DNA from: Shinella sumterensis
GTDB lineage: Bacteria; Pseudomonadota; Alphaproteobacteria; Rhizobiales; Rhizobiaceae
Direction of reading: 5' to 3'
Assembly (NCBI RefSeq): GCF_004514425.2
Contig: NZ_MYFN02000007.1
Coordinates: forward strand, 268,938 to 332,937
Length of the DNA: 64,000 bases
Shown here: piece by piece, positions 37,935 through 48,780 of the stretch
Layout: each line of letters opens with the position of its first letter
How positions within the stretch are numbered: the first letter of the stretch is position 1
Position numbers and translations under genes: made by a program
Notes under the pieces: generated by a model
The model's database searches: none
Told to the model about the DNA's origin: nothing
The model's input: the letters and a program-made list of their open reading frames with translations, nothing else

Positions 37935-38960
37935 ATGGCACGGCCGGCCGATTACGACGCGAATTACCCCTTCCCCATCCTCGTTGGCGATATCGGCGGC
38001 ACCAATGCGCGCTTCTCGCTTCTGCTCGACGCCTTCGCCGAGCCGAAACAGTTCCCGATCGTCCAGACCGCCGATTTCGCCAATATCGACGAGGCGCTGC
38101 AGCAGTGCATCCTCGACAAGAGCTCGGTTCAGCCGCGCTCGGCCATTCTGGCGCTGGCCGGCCCCATCGAAGGCGACGAGGTGCCGCTGACCAATTGCCC
38201 CTGGATCGTCAGGCCGCGCGACATGATCGCCAATCTCGGCTTCGAGGATGTCTTGCTGGTCAACGATTTCGAGGCGCAGGCACTGGCCGTGGCCTCGCTC
38301 GATGAGGCCAACCGCGAGAAGATCGGCCCCGGCACGGAGCGCCAGACCGCCTCGCGCGCCGTGCTGGGTCCGGGCACCGGCCTTGGCGTCGCAGGCCTGG
38401 TCTATGCCCGCCACAGCTGGATCCCGGTGCCGGGCGAAGGCGGCCATATCGATGTCGGCCCGCGCAGCGAGCGCGACTATCACATCTGGCCCTTCCTGGA
38501 GCCTATCGAGGGACGCATCTCCGCCGAGCAGTTGCTGTGCGGCCGCGGCATCATGAATATCTACCGCGCCGTCTGCGCCGCCGACGGCGTGGATGCGCCG
38601 TTGCAGAAACCGTCCGACGTCTCGGCCCGGGCGCTCGCGCAGGACGACCGCGCAGCCATCGAGACCATCGCGCTGTTTTCCACCTATCTCGGCCGCGTGG
38701 CCGGCGACATGGCGATGATCTTCATGGCCAAGGGCGGCGTCTTCCTCGCCGGCGGCATCTCGCAGAAGATCCTGCCGGCCCTGCGCGGACCGGAGTTCCG
38801 CGCCGGTTTCGAGGACAAGGCGCCGCACGGTGCGCTGCTCAAGACCATCCCGACCTATGTGGTCACCCATCCCGTCGCAGCACTCGCGGGGCTTGCCGCC
38901 TTCGCGCGCATGCCGGACCGTTTTGGTGTTGCAACCGAGGGACGCCGCTGGAAAAGGTGA
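37935..38960 (+). CDS. glk: Glucokinase
   Basis: Phosphorylates glucose with ATP. This is the 341-residue proteobacterial Glk family (PF02685 type), not a ROK kinase. The phosphate-binding motif is [19 protein letters not shown] near residue 15. A second nucleotide motif is [15 protein letters not shown], and [14 protein letters not shown] follows. The C-terminal region contains [14 protein letters not shown]. It lies 60 bases after mgsA. The downstream gap of 120 bases before the ABC exporter contains a weak GGGG/CCCC stem but no convincing terminator. Confidence 0.94.
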   Translation: MARPADYDANYPFPILVGDIGGTNARFSLLLDAFAEPKQFPIVQTADFANIDEALQQCILDKSSVQPRSAILALAGPIEGDEVPLTNCPWIVRPRDMIANLGFEDVLLVNDFEAQALAVASLDEANREKIGPGTERQTASRAVLGPGTGLGVAGLVYARHSWIPVPGEGGHIDVGPRSERDYHIWPFLEPIEGRISAEQLLCGRGIMNIYRAVCAADGVDAPLQKPSDVSARALAQDDRAAIETIALFSTYLGRVAGDMAMIFMAKGGVFLAGGISQKILPALRGPEFRAGFEDKAPHGALLKTIPTYVVTHPVAALAGLAAFARMPDRFGVATEGRRWKR

Positions 38961-39080
38961 CGTCCCACGCCACGCCGGACAGCCCGGCAGAGTAGCCAAA
39001 GGGGGATCGAGCCCCTATAGAGCGGCCAGCAGGGCGGTTTTTGTGTCGCCCGCCGTCGAGACCGTTCAGGAAGCAAGTCA

Positions 39081-40901
39081 TTGGCCGATCAGAGTCGAAC
39101 CGAGCGCAAATCCATCAGTTCCGACACCGTCGCCACCGTGCTCAAGCGTGTGATTGCCGAAAACGGCCGTGACCACGTGCGCGGCTATGCCATGGCGATC
39201 GGCTGCCTCGTGGTCGTCGCCCTCACCACGGCCTTCACCGCCTGGATCATGGAATCGGTCGTCAACGAGGCCTTCGCCAACAAGCGCGCCGACCTCGTCA
39301 TGATCATCTGCGGCGCGATCTTCGTCGCCTTCATCCTGCGCGGCTTCGCCACCTATTTCGAAGCCGTCATCCTTTCGAAGATCGGCAACAACATCGTCGC
39401 GCGCTACCAGCGCCGCCTCTATTCGCATCTGATGGCGCTCAGCGTCGGCTACTACAACGAATCGCGCTCGGCCTATCTGGCGGCGCAGATCAGCCAGAAC
39501 GTCACCGGCATCCGCGATGTGCTGAACATGACGGTGACGTCGCTTGCCCGCGATGTGCTGACGCTCGTGGCGCTGATCGGCGTGATGATTTCCAAGGACT
39601 GGCTGCTGACGCTGCTCGTCTTCGTCGTCGCGCCGCCGCTGCTGCTTGGCCTGCGCTATGTGTCGAAGCGCCTGCGCAGCGCGACGCGCGACGCCGTGGA
39701 ACTCAACAGCCACGTGCTGGGCGCCATGCAGGAGACGGTGCAGGGCATCACCATCGTCAAGGCCTTCACCATGGAGGCGCAGCTCAAGGACAAGGTGGAG
39801 GCCATCATCGGCCAGGCCGAAAGCCGCTCCAACCGCATCGCGCGGCTGACCGAGCGCACCGCGCCGATGACCGAGACCTTTGCGGGCTTCGCGATCTCCG
39901 GCGTTCTCGCCTATGCCGCCTATCGCTCCATCTATGACGGCGTGATGCCGGGCGCGTTCTTCTCCTTCGTCACGGCCCTGCTGATGGCCTACGATCCGGC
40001 GCGGCGTCTCGCCCGCCTCCAGGTCTCGCTCGAACGCGCCGCGGTCAACGCGCGCATGATCTACGAGATCCTCGACATCCAGCCGCGCCAGGCCGACCGC
40101 GCCGACGCCAAGCCGCTGGCGATCAGCGACGCGACGATCACCTTCCGCAATGTGCGCTTCGGCTATACGGACAGCGACACCATCCTGAAAGACGTGTCCT
40201 TCACGGCGGAGGGGGGCAGGACGACGGCGCTTGTCGGTCCTTCGGGTGCCGGCAAGTCCACCGTGATCAGCCTCATTCCCCGCTTCTACGATCCGGCGGC
40301 CGGCGAGATCCTGATCGACGGGCAGGACATCGCCCATGTCACGAAACAGTCGCTGCGCAACGCCATCGCCTATGTGTCCCAGCAGCCCTACCTGTTCGAA
40401 GGCACGATCCGCGACAACATCCGCTATGGCCGGCCGGACGCCACCGATGCCGAGATCGAGGAAGCCGCACGCCATGCCTATGCGCACGATTTCATCCTCG
40501 CCCAGCCGCTCGGCTACGACACCCCGGTCGGCGAAAACGGCGTGACGCTCTCCGGCGGCCAGCGCCAGCGGCTGTCGATTGCCCGTGCGCTCGTGCGCAA
40601 CGCGCCGATCCTGCTGCTCGACGAGGCCACGTCCGCGCTCGACACGGAATCGGAACAGGCGGTGCAGAAGGCGCTGGACGAGGCGATGAGCGGGCGCACG
40701 GTCGTCGTCATCGCGCACCGGCTGTCGACCGTCGTGCGCGCCGACAAGATCATCGTCATGCAGGCCGGCCAGGTCGTCGAGGAAGGCACGCATACGGCGC
40801 TTGCGGCGCGTGAAAACGGGCTCTACGCTCGCCTCAACAACCTTCAGGCGCCCTCGGCGAGCGCCGTGCAGACATCACAGGATACGGGAGCCGGGATATG
40901 A
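39081..40901 (+). CDS. MsbA-like lipid/multidrug ABC exporter
   Basis: A 606-residue half-transporter with an N-terminal type I exporter membrane domain and a C-terminal ATPase. The start is a TTG ([11 protein letters not shown]) after AGGAAG. Six helices are predicted between about residues 35 and 325, with a coupling segment [20 protein letters not shown]. The ATPase has [29 protein letters not shown] and [13 protein letters not shown]. Such proteins flip lipid A precursors or export drugs; rhizobia carry several, so essential MsbA function is not certain. It overlaps dapB by 4 bases (ATGA). Confidence 0.88.
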   Translation: MADQSRTERKSISSDTVATVLKRVIAENGRDHVRGYAMAIGCLVVVALTTAFTAWIMESVVNEAFANKRADLVMIICGAIFVAFILRGFATYFEAVILSKIGNNIVARYQRRLYSHLMALSVGYYNESRSAYLAAQISQNVTGIRDVLNMTVTSLARDVLTLVALIGVMISKDWLLTLLVFVVAPPLLLGLRYVSKRLRSATRDAVELNSHVLGAMQETVQGITIVKAFTMEAQLKDKVEAIIGQAESRSNRIARLTERTAPMTETFAGFAISGVLAYAAYRSIYDGVMPGAFFSFVTALLMAYDPARRLARLQVSLERAAVNARMIYEILDIQPRQADRADAKPLAISDATITFRNVRFGYTDSDTILKDVSFTAEGGRTTALVGPSGAGKSTVISLIPRFYDPAAGEILIDGQDIAHVTKQSLRNAIAYVSQQPYLFEGTIRDNIRYGRPDATDAEIEEAARHAYAHDFILAQPLGYDTPVGENGVTLSGGQRQRLSIARALVRNAPILLLDEATSALDTESEQAVQKALDEAMSGRTVVVIAHRLSTVVRADKIIVMQAGQVVEEGTHTALAARENGLYARLNNLQAPSASAVQTSQDTGAGI

Positions 40902-41716
40902 GCGGCAACGCAATGAAGCTGGTCGTCGTGGGCGCAGCCGGCCGCATGGGCCAGACGCTGATCCGCGCCATCAACGCCATCGAGGGGGCGGAACTCTTCG
41001 CCGCCGTCGAGCGCGAGGGCTCGCCCTTCGTCGGGCGTGACGCGGGCGAACTTGCCGGCCTCGGCCCGATCGGCGTCGCCGTCACCGACAAGCCGCTCGA
41101 AGCCTTCGTCGCGGCCGAAGGCGTGCTCGACTTCACCGCGCCGGCCGCCACCGTCGAATTCGCCGGCCTCGCCGCACAGGCCCGCATCGTGCATGTCGTC
41201 GGCACCACGGGCTGCTCGGCTGTAGACGACGAGAAGATCAAGGCTGCGGCGCGCCACGCCCGCATCGTCAAGTCGGGCAATATGAGCCTCGGCGTCAACC
41301 TGCTCGGCGTGCTGACCGAGACCGCCGCGCGCGCGCTCGGGCCCGAGAACTGGGATATCGAGGTGCTGGAGATGCACCACAGGCACAAGGTGGACGCGCC
41401 CTCGGGCACCGCGCTGCTGCTCGGCCAGGCCGCCGCGAAGGGCCGCGGCATTTCGCTTGCCGAGCATTCGGTGCGCGTGCGCGATGGCCATACCGGCCCG
41501 CGCGCCGCCGGCACGATCGGCTTTGCCACGCTGCGCGGCGGCTCCGTCATCGGCGAACACTCCGTCCTGCTTGCCGGCGAAGGCGAGATGGTCACGCTGT
41601 CGCACAGCGCCACGGACCGCTCGATCTTCGCACGCGGCGCGGTCCAGGCGGCGCTGTGGGCGCGCGACAGGAAGCCCGGCCTCTATTCGATGCTCGACGT
41701 GCTCGGGCTCGGCTGA
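40898..41716 (+). CDS. dapB: 4-hydroxy-tetrahydrodipicolinate reductase
   Basis: Catalyses the NAD(P)H-dependent step after DapA in lysine and diaminopimelate synthesis. It has 272 residues. The nucleotide-binding motif [16 protein letters not shown] is near residue 8. The family signature [20 protein letters not shown] is intact, as are [12 protein letters not shown] and [13 protein letters not shown]. It overlaps the end of the exporter gene and is followed 64 bases later by gpmA. The operon position next to an exporter is probably historical and not functional. Confidence 0.96.
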   Translation: MSGNAMKLVVVGAAGRMGQTLIRAINAIEGAELFAAVEREGSPFVGRDAGELAGLGPIGVAVTDKPLEAFVAAEGVLDFTAPAATVEFAGLAAQARIVHVVGTTGCSAVDDEKIKAAARHARIVKSGNMSLGVNLLGVLTETAARALGPENWDIEVLEMHHRHKVDAPSGTALLLGQAAAKGRGISLAEHSVRVRDGHTGPRAAGTIGFATLRGGSVIGEHSVLLAGEGEMVTLSHSATDRSIFARGAVQAALWARDRKPGLYSMLDVLGLG

Positions 41717-41780
41717 TCCATCGACAACACGCATTTCGCACCGTTTTCGGGACGGTGCCGCAACCTCGGGAGACAACCTT

Positions 41781-42416
41781 ATGAGCGGAACCCTTGTCCT
41801 CGTTCGCCACGGCCAGAGCGAGTGGAACCTGAAGAACCTCTTCACCGGCTGGCGCGATCCTGACCTCACCGCGCTCGGCGTCGAGGAAGCCAAGACGGGC
41901 GGCAAGGCGCTGGCCGAGACCGGCATCAAATTCGACATCGCCTACACGTCGGACCTGTCGCGCGCCCAGAAGACGCTGAAGATCATCCTCGACGAGATCG
42001 GCCAGCCAGGCCTCGAGACGATCCGTGACCAGGCGCTGAACGAGCGCGACTATGGGGATCTCTCCGGCCTCAACAAGGACGATGCCCGCGCCAAGTGGGG
42101 CGAGGAGCAGGTCCATATCTGGCGCCGCTCCTACGACGTTCCGCCGCCGGGCGGCGAGAGCCTGCGCGACACCGGCGCCCGCGTCTGGCCCTATTATCTC
42201 ACGGAAATCCTGCCGCGCGTGCTGCGCGGCGAGAAGGTGCTGGTCGCCGCGCACGGCAATTCGCTGCGCTCGCTGGTGATGGTGCTGGACAAGCTGAGCA
42301 AGGAGGAAATCCTCAAGCTCAACCTCGCGACCGGCGTGCCGATGGTCTACGTGCTGAACGCCGATTCCACGGTGAAGTCGAAGGACGTGCTCGGCGACAT
42401 GTCCGGCGCGCACTGA
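41781..42416 (+). CDS. gpmA: 2,3-bisphosphoglycerate-dependent phosphoglycerate mutase
   Basis: Interconverts 3- and 2-phosphoglycerate. It has 211 residues, the short alphaproteobacterial form. The catalytic His motif [15 protein letters not shown] is at the N-terminus, preceded by GGAG and a start at 41781; the frame is open further upstream but that part lacks a start with a ribosome site. [20 protein letters not shown] and the second catalytic His in [15 protein letters not shown] are present. It lies directly opposite the glycerate kinase gene, whose product feeds the same phosphoglycerate pool. A strong bidirectional terminator separates them. Confidence 0.96.
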   Translation: MSGTLVLVRHGQSEWNLKNLFTGWRDPDLTALGVEEAKTGGKALAETGIKFDIAYTSDLSRAQKTLKIILDEIGQPGLETIRDQALNERDYGDLSGLNKDDARAKWGEEQVHIWRRSYDVPPPGGESLRDTGARVWPYYLTEILPRVLRGEKVLVAAHGNSLRSLVMVLDKLSKEEILKLNLATGVPMVYVLNADSTVKSKDVLGDMSGAH

Positions 42417-42437
42417 GCCGCGCTCACGACGGATCTC

Positions 42438-42475
42438 AAAACAAAACCCCGCCGCTTCCGGCGGGGTTTTGTTTT
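42438..42475. terminator. Strong bidirectional terminator between gpmA and glycerate kinase
   Basis: AAAACAAAACCCCGCCG pairs perfectly (17 bp) with CGGCGGGGTTTTGTTTT around the CTTC loop, with T runs on both strands. It serves the convergent gpmA and glycerate kinase genes. Confidence 0.92.
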
Positions 42476-42477
42476 GC

Positions 42478-43746
42478 CTACTGGATAAGGATGGCGCGGA
42501 AGTCGTTGACATTCGTGCCGGTCGGGCCGGGCACGAAGAGATCGCCGAGCGCGTCGAAGGCCGTCCAGCTGTCGTTGCGCGCCAGGAATTCGGCGGCGTC
42601 CTTGCCCTTGTCGGCAAGGCGCGCGACGGTGGTGCCGTCGGCGAAGGCGCCGGCATTGTCTTCGGAACCGTCGATGCCATCCGTATCGGCGGCAAGCGCG
42701 GAAAGGCCCTTCAGACCATCCGTGGCGCAGGCGAAGGAGAGCAGGAATTCGCCGTTGCGGCCACCCTTGCCCTTGCCCCGGATCGTGACGGTCGTCTCGC
42801 CGCCGGACAGGATGACGACGGGTTTGCGGAACGGCCGGTCGCGGCGCACGACCTCGGCGGCGATGGCGGCATGAACGCGGCCCACCTCGGCCGCCTCGCC
42901 CTCGATGGCATCGGACAGGATGACGGCCTCGACGCCGGCCTTGCGGGCCGCATCCGCCGCAGCGTCCAGCGAGACGGCGGCCGATGCGACCAGCTTCACC
43001 GCGTTGCGGGCAAAGCAGGCGTCGCCCGGCAGCGGCGGCTCGTCCAGGCCGGCCTCGATATGGCGCATCACGATGTCTGGCAGATCGAGACGGTAGCGTT
43101 CGATGAGGCGCAGCGCGTCGGCGCGGGTGGTCTCGTCGGCAATGGTCGGGCCCGAGGCCACGAGGGCGGGATTGTCGCCGGGAATATCCGACACGACGAG
43201 CGAGACGACGCGGGCGGGATAAGCCAGTTCGGCCAGCCGGCCACCCTTGATGCGCGAGACCTGCTTGCGCACGGCGTTCATGGCGCTGATCGGCGCGCCG
43301 GAGGCGAGCAGCGCCTTGTTGACGGCGATCTCGTCGGCCAGCGTCAGGTCACCGGCCGGCGCCGGCAGCAGCGCCGAGCCGCCGCCGCAGATCAGCGCGA
43401 CGACGAGATCGTCGGCGGTCAGATCGCGCACGGCGGCCATCAGCCGGCCGGAGGCGGTCAGCCCGCTCTCGTCCGGCACCGGATGGGCGGCTTCAAGGAC
43501 CTCGATGCGCTCGCAGGCGACGGCATAGCCGTAGCGCGTGACGACGACGCCGGAAAGCGGCGCATCCCACAGACGCTCGAAGGCGCGCGCCATCTGCGCC
43601 GCGCCCTTGCCGGCGCCGATCACCACCGTGCGGCCCTTCGGCTTTTCCGGCAGATTGGCAGCCAGCACCTTCTCGGGATCGGCGGCGGCGACCGCGACGG
43701 AGAACAGATTTTCGAGAAAGGCACGCGGGTCTGCGATTACGGGCAT
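42478..43746 (-). CDS. Glycerate kinase, MOFRL family (TtuD/GckA type)
   Basis: Phosphorylates D-glycerate, most likely to 2-phosphoglycerate as in other class II (MOFRL) kinases. It has 422 residues from the ATG at 43746, preceded by GGAGGAG; the open frame upstream runs through repeat DNA and is not coding. Motifs include TVVIGAGKGAAQMARAFERL, LICGGGSALLPAPA, VSDIPGDNPALVASGPT and the C-terminal MOFRL block with LSGGETTVTIRGKGKGGRNG. It completes the pathway glyoxylate, tartronate semialdehyde, glycerate, phosphoglycerate begun by gcl and glxR upstream. A 374-base gap with a RIME-like element separates it from glxR. Confidence 0.92.
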   Translation of the reverse strand: MPVIADPRAFLENLFSVAVAAADPEKVLAANLPEKPKGRTVVIGAGKGAAQMARAFERLWDAPLSGVVVTRYGYAVACERIEVLEAAHPVPDESGLTASGRLMAAVRDLTADDLVVALICGGGSALLPAPAGDLTLADEIAVNKALLASGAPISAMNAVRKQVSRIKGGRLAELAYPARVVSLVVSDIPGDNPALVASGPTIADETTRADALRLIERYRLDLPDIVMRHIEAGLDEPPLPGDACFARNAVKLVASAAVSLDAAADAARKAGVEAVILSDAIEGEAAEVGRVHAAIAAEVVRRDRPFRKPVVILSGGETTVTIRGKGKGGRNGEFLLSFACATDGLKGLSALAADTDGIDGSEDNAGAFADGTTVARLADKGKDAAEFLARNDSWTAFDALGDLFVPGPTGTNVNDFRAILIQ

Positions 43747-44120
43747 CTGGCTCCTCCGGGTCTGCGCTGCACTTATAAAACATAAGCCCTCATCCGCAAG
43801 CCGGCGTCGCCTCCCGGATGGCAACGAAGCGGCGGGACGAAGGCTATGGTTCGCTGGCGAAGGGCCATCGCATGCAGATGGGACGGTCGCGTTTGAAAAT
43901 GAAGCAAGCCACCTCCCCTTCTCCCCCGTGGGGGAGAAGGTCGCGGCAGCGGGATGAGGGGGTGGCGCAGACATCGACGTCGTGCCAGCCCCCTCATCCG
44001 CCCTTCGGGCACCTTCTCCCCGTGGGGGAGAAGGGAGAATGGCAAACCTCGTCTTCATGCCTATGCGATACCCCAAAGGGTGCCGGGCGGGGCTCCCCTC
44101 CCCGCCCGGCCAGGCCGTCG
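43747..44120. other. Intergenic gap in the glyoxylate operon, mostly repeat DNA
   Basis: 374 bases between glxR and the glycerate kinase gene contain no credible gene. The middle is a RIME-like mosaic repeat (43911-44036). Near 43758 lies the GGAGGAG ribosome site of the kinase. A GC-rich hairpin, GGGCGGGG with CCCCGCCC (about 44089-44106), lies just after the glxR stop and could attenuate read-through on the minus strand. Confidence 0.6.
43911..44036. repeat. RIME-like mosaic palindromic repeat, copy 1
   Basis: Two outer palindromes, CCTTCTCCCCCGTGGGGGAG with its AAGG end and CCTTCTCCCCGTGGGGGAGA with its AGG end, enclose GCAGCGGGATGAGGGGGTGG and its inverted counterpart GCCCCCTCATCCGCCCTTCG. 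A variable centre of about 25 bases lies between. The structure and sequence resemble rhizobial intergenic mosaic elements (RIME). Copy 3 at 48940 is nearly identical outside the centre. Confidence 0.85.
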
Positions 44121-45005
44121 TCAGGCGACGGCGTGGTTCGCCATGCGCTCAAGCGCCGTGACGAGACCTGAGTGATCGAGACCGGCATCGCCATGCGCGG
44201 CGCACTGGTTGAACAGCTCCTGCGTGGCCGCCGTGTTGGGCAGCGAGATGCCAAGCGCCCTGGCGCCCTGCAGCGCGAGATTGAGATCCTTCTGGTGCAG
44301 CGCGATGCGGAAGCCGGGATCGAAGGTGCGCTTGACCATGCGCTCGCCATGCACTTCCAGAATGCGCGAGGAGGCGAAACCGCCCATCAACGCCGCGCGC
44401 ACGCGGGCCGGATCGGCACCGGCCTTGGAGGCGAAGACCAGCGCCTCGGCGACGGCCTCGATGGTCAACGCCACGATGATCTGGTTGGCGACCTTCGTCA
44501 CCTGCCCATCGCCGCAATCGCCGACCAGCGTGATGTTCTTGCCCATCAGCTGCAACAGCGCCAGCGCGCGGTCGAAGCTTTCCTGCGATCCGCCCGCCAT
44601 GATGGAGAGCGAGGCGTTGCGCGCGCCGACCTCACCGCCGGAGACCGGCGCATCAACATATTCAGCCCCCGTCTCGCGGACCTTTTTTGCGAATTCCTTC
44701 GTCTCGATCGGCGAGATCGAGCTCATGTCGATGACCAGCTTGCCGGCGGACAGGCCGAATGCCACGCCGTTCTCGCCGAACAGCACGTCCTTCACCTCCG
44801 GCGTGTCGGGCAGCATCAGGATGATCGTGTCGACGCTTTCGGCCAGCGCCTTCGGGCTGTCGACCACCTCAAGGCCGTTGTCGACCAGCTCCTGGCGCGG
44901 CGGCACGATATGCCGCGACGTGACGACCGTGTGTCCGGCATCCTGAAGATGGCGCGCCATGGGCGTGCCCATGATGCCGAGGCCGATGAAACCGATATGT
45001 GCCAT
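44121..45005 (-). CDS. glxR: 2-hydroxy-3-oxopropionate (tartronate semialdehyde) reductase
   Basis: Reduces tartronate semialdehyde, made by Gcl, to D-glycerate. It has 294 residues of the beta-hydroxyacid dehydrogenase family. The Rossmann motif IGFIGLGIMGTPMARHL starts at residue 4. The substrate signature DAPVSGGEVGARNASLSIMA is present, and the catalytic Lys region is GDGQVTKVANQIIVA. It lies 33 bases after hyi in the gcl-hyi-glxR operon. Confidence 0.93.
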   Translation of the reverse strand: MAHIGFIGLGIMGTPMARHLQDAGHTVVTSRHIVPPRQELVDNGLEVVDSPKALAESVDTIILMLPDTPEVKDVLFGENGVAFGLSAGKLVIDMSSISPIETKEFAKKVRETGAEYVDAPVSGGEVGARNASLSIMAGGSQESFDRALALLQLMGKNITLVGDCGDGQVTKVANQIIVALTIEAVAEALVFASKAGADPARVRAALMGGFASSRILEVHGERMVKRTFDPGFRIALHQKDLNLALQGARALGISLPNTAATQELFNQCAAHGDAGLDHSGLVTALERMANHAVA

Positions 45006-45038
45006 GATGAACTCCCGATCCTGAAACTCTTTGCCGGC

Positions 45039-45818
<780 letters not shown>

Positions 45819-45852
45819 GTCATCGTCTCCCGGAATTCAGTCCGACCCACAC

Positions 45853-47640
45853 TTAATCCAGCAGGGCCGCAAGTGTCGCCGTCGGCGCATCCTCGCCGCG
45901 CTCGGCCAGTTCCTCGAACTCGACCACGGCATTGATGTCGGCGCCCATGGCGATGTTGGTGACGCGCTCGAGGATGAACTCGATGACGACGGGCACCTGA
46001 TGCTCCTTCATCAGCCGCTGCGCGGTGGCGAAGGCTTCCTGGAATTCGTTCGGGCTGCGCACCCGAAGCGCCTTGCACCCGAGGCCTTCGGCGACCGCGA
46101 CATGGTCGACCCCATAGCCGGCTTCCGAATCGGCCGTGGCGTTGATGTTGTCGAAGGCGAGCGACACTTCGAAATCCATGTTGAAGCCACGCTGGGCCTG
46201 GCGGATCAGTCCCAGATAGGAATTGTTCACGACCACATGCAGGTAGGGCAGCTTGTGCTGGGCGCCGACGGCCAGTTCCTCGATCAGGAACTGGAAGTCA
46301 TAGTCTCCCGACAATGCGACGATCGGCCTGTCGGGATCGGCCGCACGCACACCGAGCGCTGCCGGCAGCGTCCAGCCGAGCGGGCCGGCCTGGCCGCAGT
46401 TGATCCAGTTGCGCGGCTTGTAGACATGCAGGAACTGCGCACCGGCGATCTGGGAAAGGCCGATGGTCGAGACGTAGCAGGTGTCGCGGTCGAACGCCTT
46501 GTTCATCTCCTCGTAGACGCGCTGCGGCTTGAGCGGGGTCTGGTTGAAATGGGTCTTGCGCAGCATGGTGCGCTTGCGCGCGCGGCATTCGTCGCCCCAG
46601 GCGGACCAGTCGCGCAGCTTGCCCGCGACCTTCCATTCGGTGGCGACGTCGAGGAACACCTTCAGGGCCGCTCCGGCATCCGAGACGATGCCGAAATCCG
46701 GCGTGAAGACGCGGCCGATCTGGGTCGGCTCGATATCGACATGCACGAATGTCCGGCCTTCCGTATAGGTGGCGATGTTGCCGGTGTGGCGGTTGGCCCA
46801 GCGGTTGCCGATGCCGAGCACGAAGTCCGAGGCGAGCAGCGTGGCATTGCCGTAGCGATGCGAGGTTTGCAGGCCGCACATGCCGGCCATCAGGCGATGA
46901 TCGTCCGGGATGACGCCCCAGCCCATCAGGGTCGGGATGACGGGCACGCCGACGATCTCGGCGAATTCCACCAGCAGGTCCGAGGCATCCGCATTGATGA
47001 TGCCGCCGCCGGCCACGATCAGCGGCCGCTCGGCCGCGTTCAGCATGGCGAGCGCCTTTTCCGCCTGGGCGCGGGTCGCCGCCGGCTTGTAGGGCTCAAG
47101 GGGCGCATAGGCGTCGATGTCGAATTCGATTTCGGCAAGCTGCACGTCGATCGGCAGGTCGATCAGGACCGGGCCGGGACGGCCGGACCGCATGGTGTGG
47201 AACGCCTTCTGGAAGACATAGGGCACGAGGCCCGGCTCCATGACCGTGACGGCCCATTTGGTGACGGGGGCCGCGATCTTGGCGATATCCACCGCCTGGA
47301 AATCCTCCTTGTCGAGGCGGGCGCGCGGCGCCTGCCCGGTGATGCAGAGGATCGGGATCGAATCGGCGGATGCCGAATAGAGGCCGGTGATCATGTCGGT
47401 GCCGGCCGGGCCGGACGTGCCGATGCACAGGCCGATATTGCCGGCGCGCGCCCTCGTATAGCCCTCGGCCATGTGGCTTGCACCCTCGACGTGCCGGGCC
47501 AGGATATGCCGCACGGAGCCCCGCGCCTTCAGCGCCGCGTAGAAGGGATTGATCGCGGCACCCGGAACGCCGAAGGCGCAATCGACGCCTTCCTTTTCCA
47601 GAACCAGCACCGCTGCATCGACAGCACGCATTTTCGCCAT
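45853..47640 (-). CDS. gcl: Glyoxylate carboligase (tartronate-semialdehyde synthase)
   Basis: Condenses two glyoxylates to tartronate semialdehyde and CO2, using thiamine diphosphate and FAD. It has 595 residues from [10 protein letters not shown], with GGAGGAAAT upstream. Val51 in ARHVEGASH replaces the catalytic Glu of most ThDP enzymes, a hallmark of Gcl. The ThDP site is [18 protein letters not shown] followed by [29 protein letters not shown] and the C-terminal [18 protein letters not shown] match the family. It is first in the operon gcl-hyi-glxR-glycerate kinase, and diverges from the IclR gene with direct-repeat boxes between. Confidence 0.97.
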   Translation of the reverse strand: MAKMRAVDAAVLVLEKEGVDCAFGVPGAAINPFYAALKARGSVRHILARHVEGASHMAEGYTRARAGNIGLCIGTSGPAGTDMITGLYSASADSIPILCITGQAPRARLDKEDFQAVDIAKIAAPVTKWAVTVMEPGLVPYVFQKAFHTMRSGRPGPVLIDLPIDVQLAEIEFDIDAYAPLEPYKPAATRAQAEKALAMLNAAERPLIVAGGGIINADASDLLVEFAEIVGVPVIPTLMGWGVIPDDHRLMAGMCGLQTSHRYGNATLLASDFVLGIGNRWANRHTGNIATYTEGRTFVHVDIEPTQIGRVFTPDFGIVSDAGAALKVFLDVATEWKVAGKLRDWSAWGDECRARKRTMLRKTHFNQTPLKPQRVYEEMNKAFDRDTCYVSTIGLSQIAGAQFLHVYKPRNWINCGQAGPLGWTLPAALGVRAADPDRPIVALSGDYDFQFLIEELAVGAQHKLPYLHVVVNNSYLGLIRQAQRGFNMDFEVSLAFDNINATADSEAGYGVDHVAVAEGLGCKALRVRSPNEFQEAFATAQRLMKEHQVPVVIEFILERVTNIAMGADINAVVEFEELAERGEDAPTATLAALLD

Positions 47641-47700
47641 GGGATTTCCTCCGTCTCTGACGACAAAGGTATCGCATCCGCCGATCCGCGCAATCATAAA

Positions 47701-47728
47701 ATGGAAATCAATCCCACTATATGGAAAT
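47701..47728. promoter_or_regulatory. Direct-repeat operator candidate for the IclR regulator
   Basis: ATGGAAATCAA (47701) and ATGGAAATAAA (47721) are direct repeats exactly 20 bases apart, 61-88 bases upstream of the gcl start. Two helical turns of spacing place both on one face of DNA, suitable for a tetrameric IclR-type regulator such as AllR. Related GGAAA-type half-sites are used by AllR/IclR proteins. Binding is inferred. Confidence 0.45.
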
Positions 47729-47827
47729 AAACATTTTCAACGAATCTGGAACAATCCCCTCAGGCCGGATATGGAATGATGCGGAATGGGATGGATGGCG
47801 GGCGGCGCAAGCCCCGGCCCTCCGCGC

Positions 47828-47920
47828 CACCTTCTCCCCGTGGGGGAGAAGGGGAGGAAACGTTGCGGCTCTCGTCCTTCTCCCCCACGGGGAGAAGGTG
47901 CCGGCAGGCGGATGAGGGGT
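47828..47920. repeat. RIME-like mosaic palindromic repeat, copy 2
   Basis: CCTTCTCCCCGTGGGGGAGA with AGG, then about 25 variable bases and a second palindrome CCTTCTCCCCCACGGGGAGA with AGG, followed by GGCGGATGAGGGGTTGG. It shares its modules with copies 1 and 3 but is shorter, lacking one arm. It ends about 30 bases before the IclR gene start. Confidence 0.8.
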
Positions 47921-47949
47921 TGGCGACGACGACGAGATGGGAACGGGGC

Positions 47950-48780
47950 ATGGCGGAACATCCGGAAAAGACACGCGGGCGGCCGGGCCGCAAACCGGCG
48001 GCGGATGCCGCACCCTCCTCCGTGCAGGTGCTGGACCGGAGCCTGAAGCTGCTCGACCTCGTGGCGCAGGCGGACGGCGCCGGCCTCAGCGACCTTGCCG
48101 ACCAGTCCGGCATGGCGCCATCGACCGTGCACCGGCTTTTGACCTCGCTTGCCCAGCACGGCATGGTCGCCCATGATGCGGAGACGGGCGCCTGGACGAT
48201 CGGCGTGAAGGCCTTCGAGATCGGCACCGCCTATCTGCGCTTCCGCAAGCTCGGCACGATCAGCCGGCCCTTCCTGAAACAGCTGATGGAAGGTTGCGGC
48301 GAGACGGCCAACATCGCCATCGAGGACGACGGCGACGTGGTGTTCATCTCGCAGGTGGAAAGCCACGCGCCGATGCGCGCCTTCTTCCGGCCCGGCCGGC
48401 GCGGGCCGATCCATGCCTCGGGTATCGGCAAGGCGATCCTCTCGACCTGGCCGGATGCCCGCATCGAGGCGCTGCTGTCCGGCCGCGCGCTGCAGCACTT
48501 CACGGAAAAGACCCGCGACACGATCCCGACGCTCTTGGAGGACATCGCGGCGATCCGCGCGCGCGGCTGGTCGATCGACGACGAGGAGCACACGCTCGGC
48601 ATGCGTTGCGTGGCCGCGCCGATCTTCGACGAATATGGCGAGGCCGTCGCCGGCATCTCCGTCTCCGGCCCGGCCGTGCGCCTGCCCGACAGCAAGATCG
48701 ACGCCTTCGGCCCGGTCGTGCGGGCGGCGGCGGAGGGATTGACGAAGGCGATGGGCGGGCGGGTGACAAAACCGGAATAG
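47950..48780 (+). CDS. IclR family transcriptional regulator (AllR-like)
   Basis: A 276-residue regulator starting at ATG 47950 (MAEHPEKTRGRPGRK). The winged helix-turn-helix covers about residues 28-90 (LDLVAQADGAGLSDLADQSG, then MAPSTVHRLLTSLAQHGMV). The effector-binding domain follows, with GRRGPIHASGIGKAILSTWP and CVAAPIFDEYGEAVAGISVS. Divergence from gcl makes it the probable repressor of the glyoxylate genes, responding to glyoxylate or allantoin by analogy with E. coli AllR. That ligand assignment is inference. Its stop is followed by RIME-like repeats. Confidence 0.9.
   Translation: MAEHPEKTRGRPGRKPAADAAPSSVQVLDRSLKLLDLVAQADGAGLSDLADQSGMAPSTVHRLLTSLAQHGMVAHDAETGAWTIGVKAFEIGTAYLRFRKLGTISRPFLKQLMEGCGETANIAIEDDGDVVFISQVESHAPMRAFFRPGRRGPIHASGIGKAILSTWPDARIEALLSGRALQHFTEKTRDTIPTLLEDIAAIRARGWSIDDEEHTLGMRCVAAPIFDEYGEAVAGISVSGPAVRLPDSKIDAFGPVVRAAAEGLTKAMGGRVTKPE

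Larger units (their letters stand above)
47641..47949. promoter_or_regulatory. Divergent gcl / IclR-regulator intergenic region
   Basis: 309 bases without a gene. From the left it holds the gcl ribosome site, the ATGGAAAT direct repeats (47701-47728), an AT-rich stretch up to about 47775, and then a RIME-like element (47828-47920) directly before the IclR start. The open frame running through the repeat into the IclR gene is an artefact of GC-rich repeat sequence. Confidence 0.6.

Noticed and set aside
43747..44076. N-terminal extension of glycerate kinase through the repeat
   Set aside because: The extension is encoded by RIME-like palindromes and a GGAGGAG ribosome site precedes the internal ATG at 43746, where homologues start.
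47776..47949. N-terminal extension of the IclR regulator
   Set aside because: It reads through the repeat, giving a Pro/Gly/Arg string typical of RIME DNA, and IclR proteins begin near MAEHPEKTRG.
47776..48780. Toxin-antitoxin, restriction or phage-defence modules in the window
   Set aside because: All recognisable genes are metabolic, transport, pilus or housekeeping genes; no nuclease, methylase, toxin or reverse transcriptase motifs were seen.
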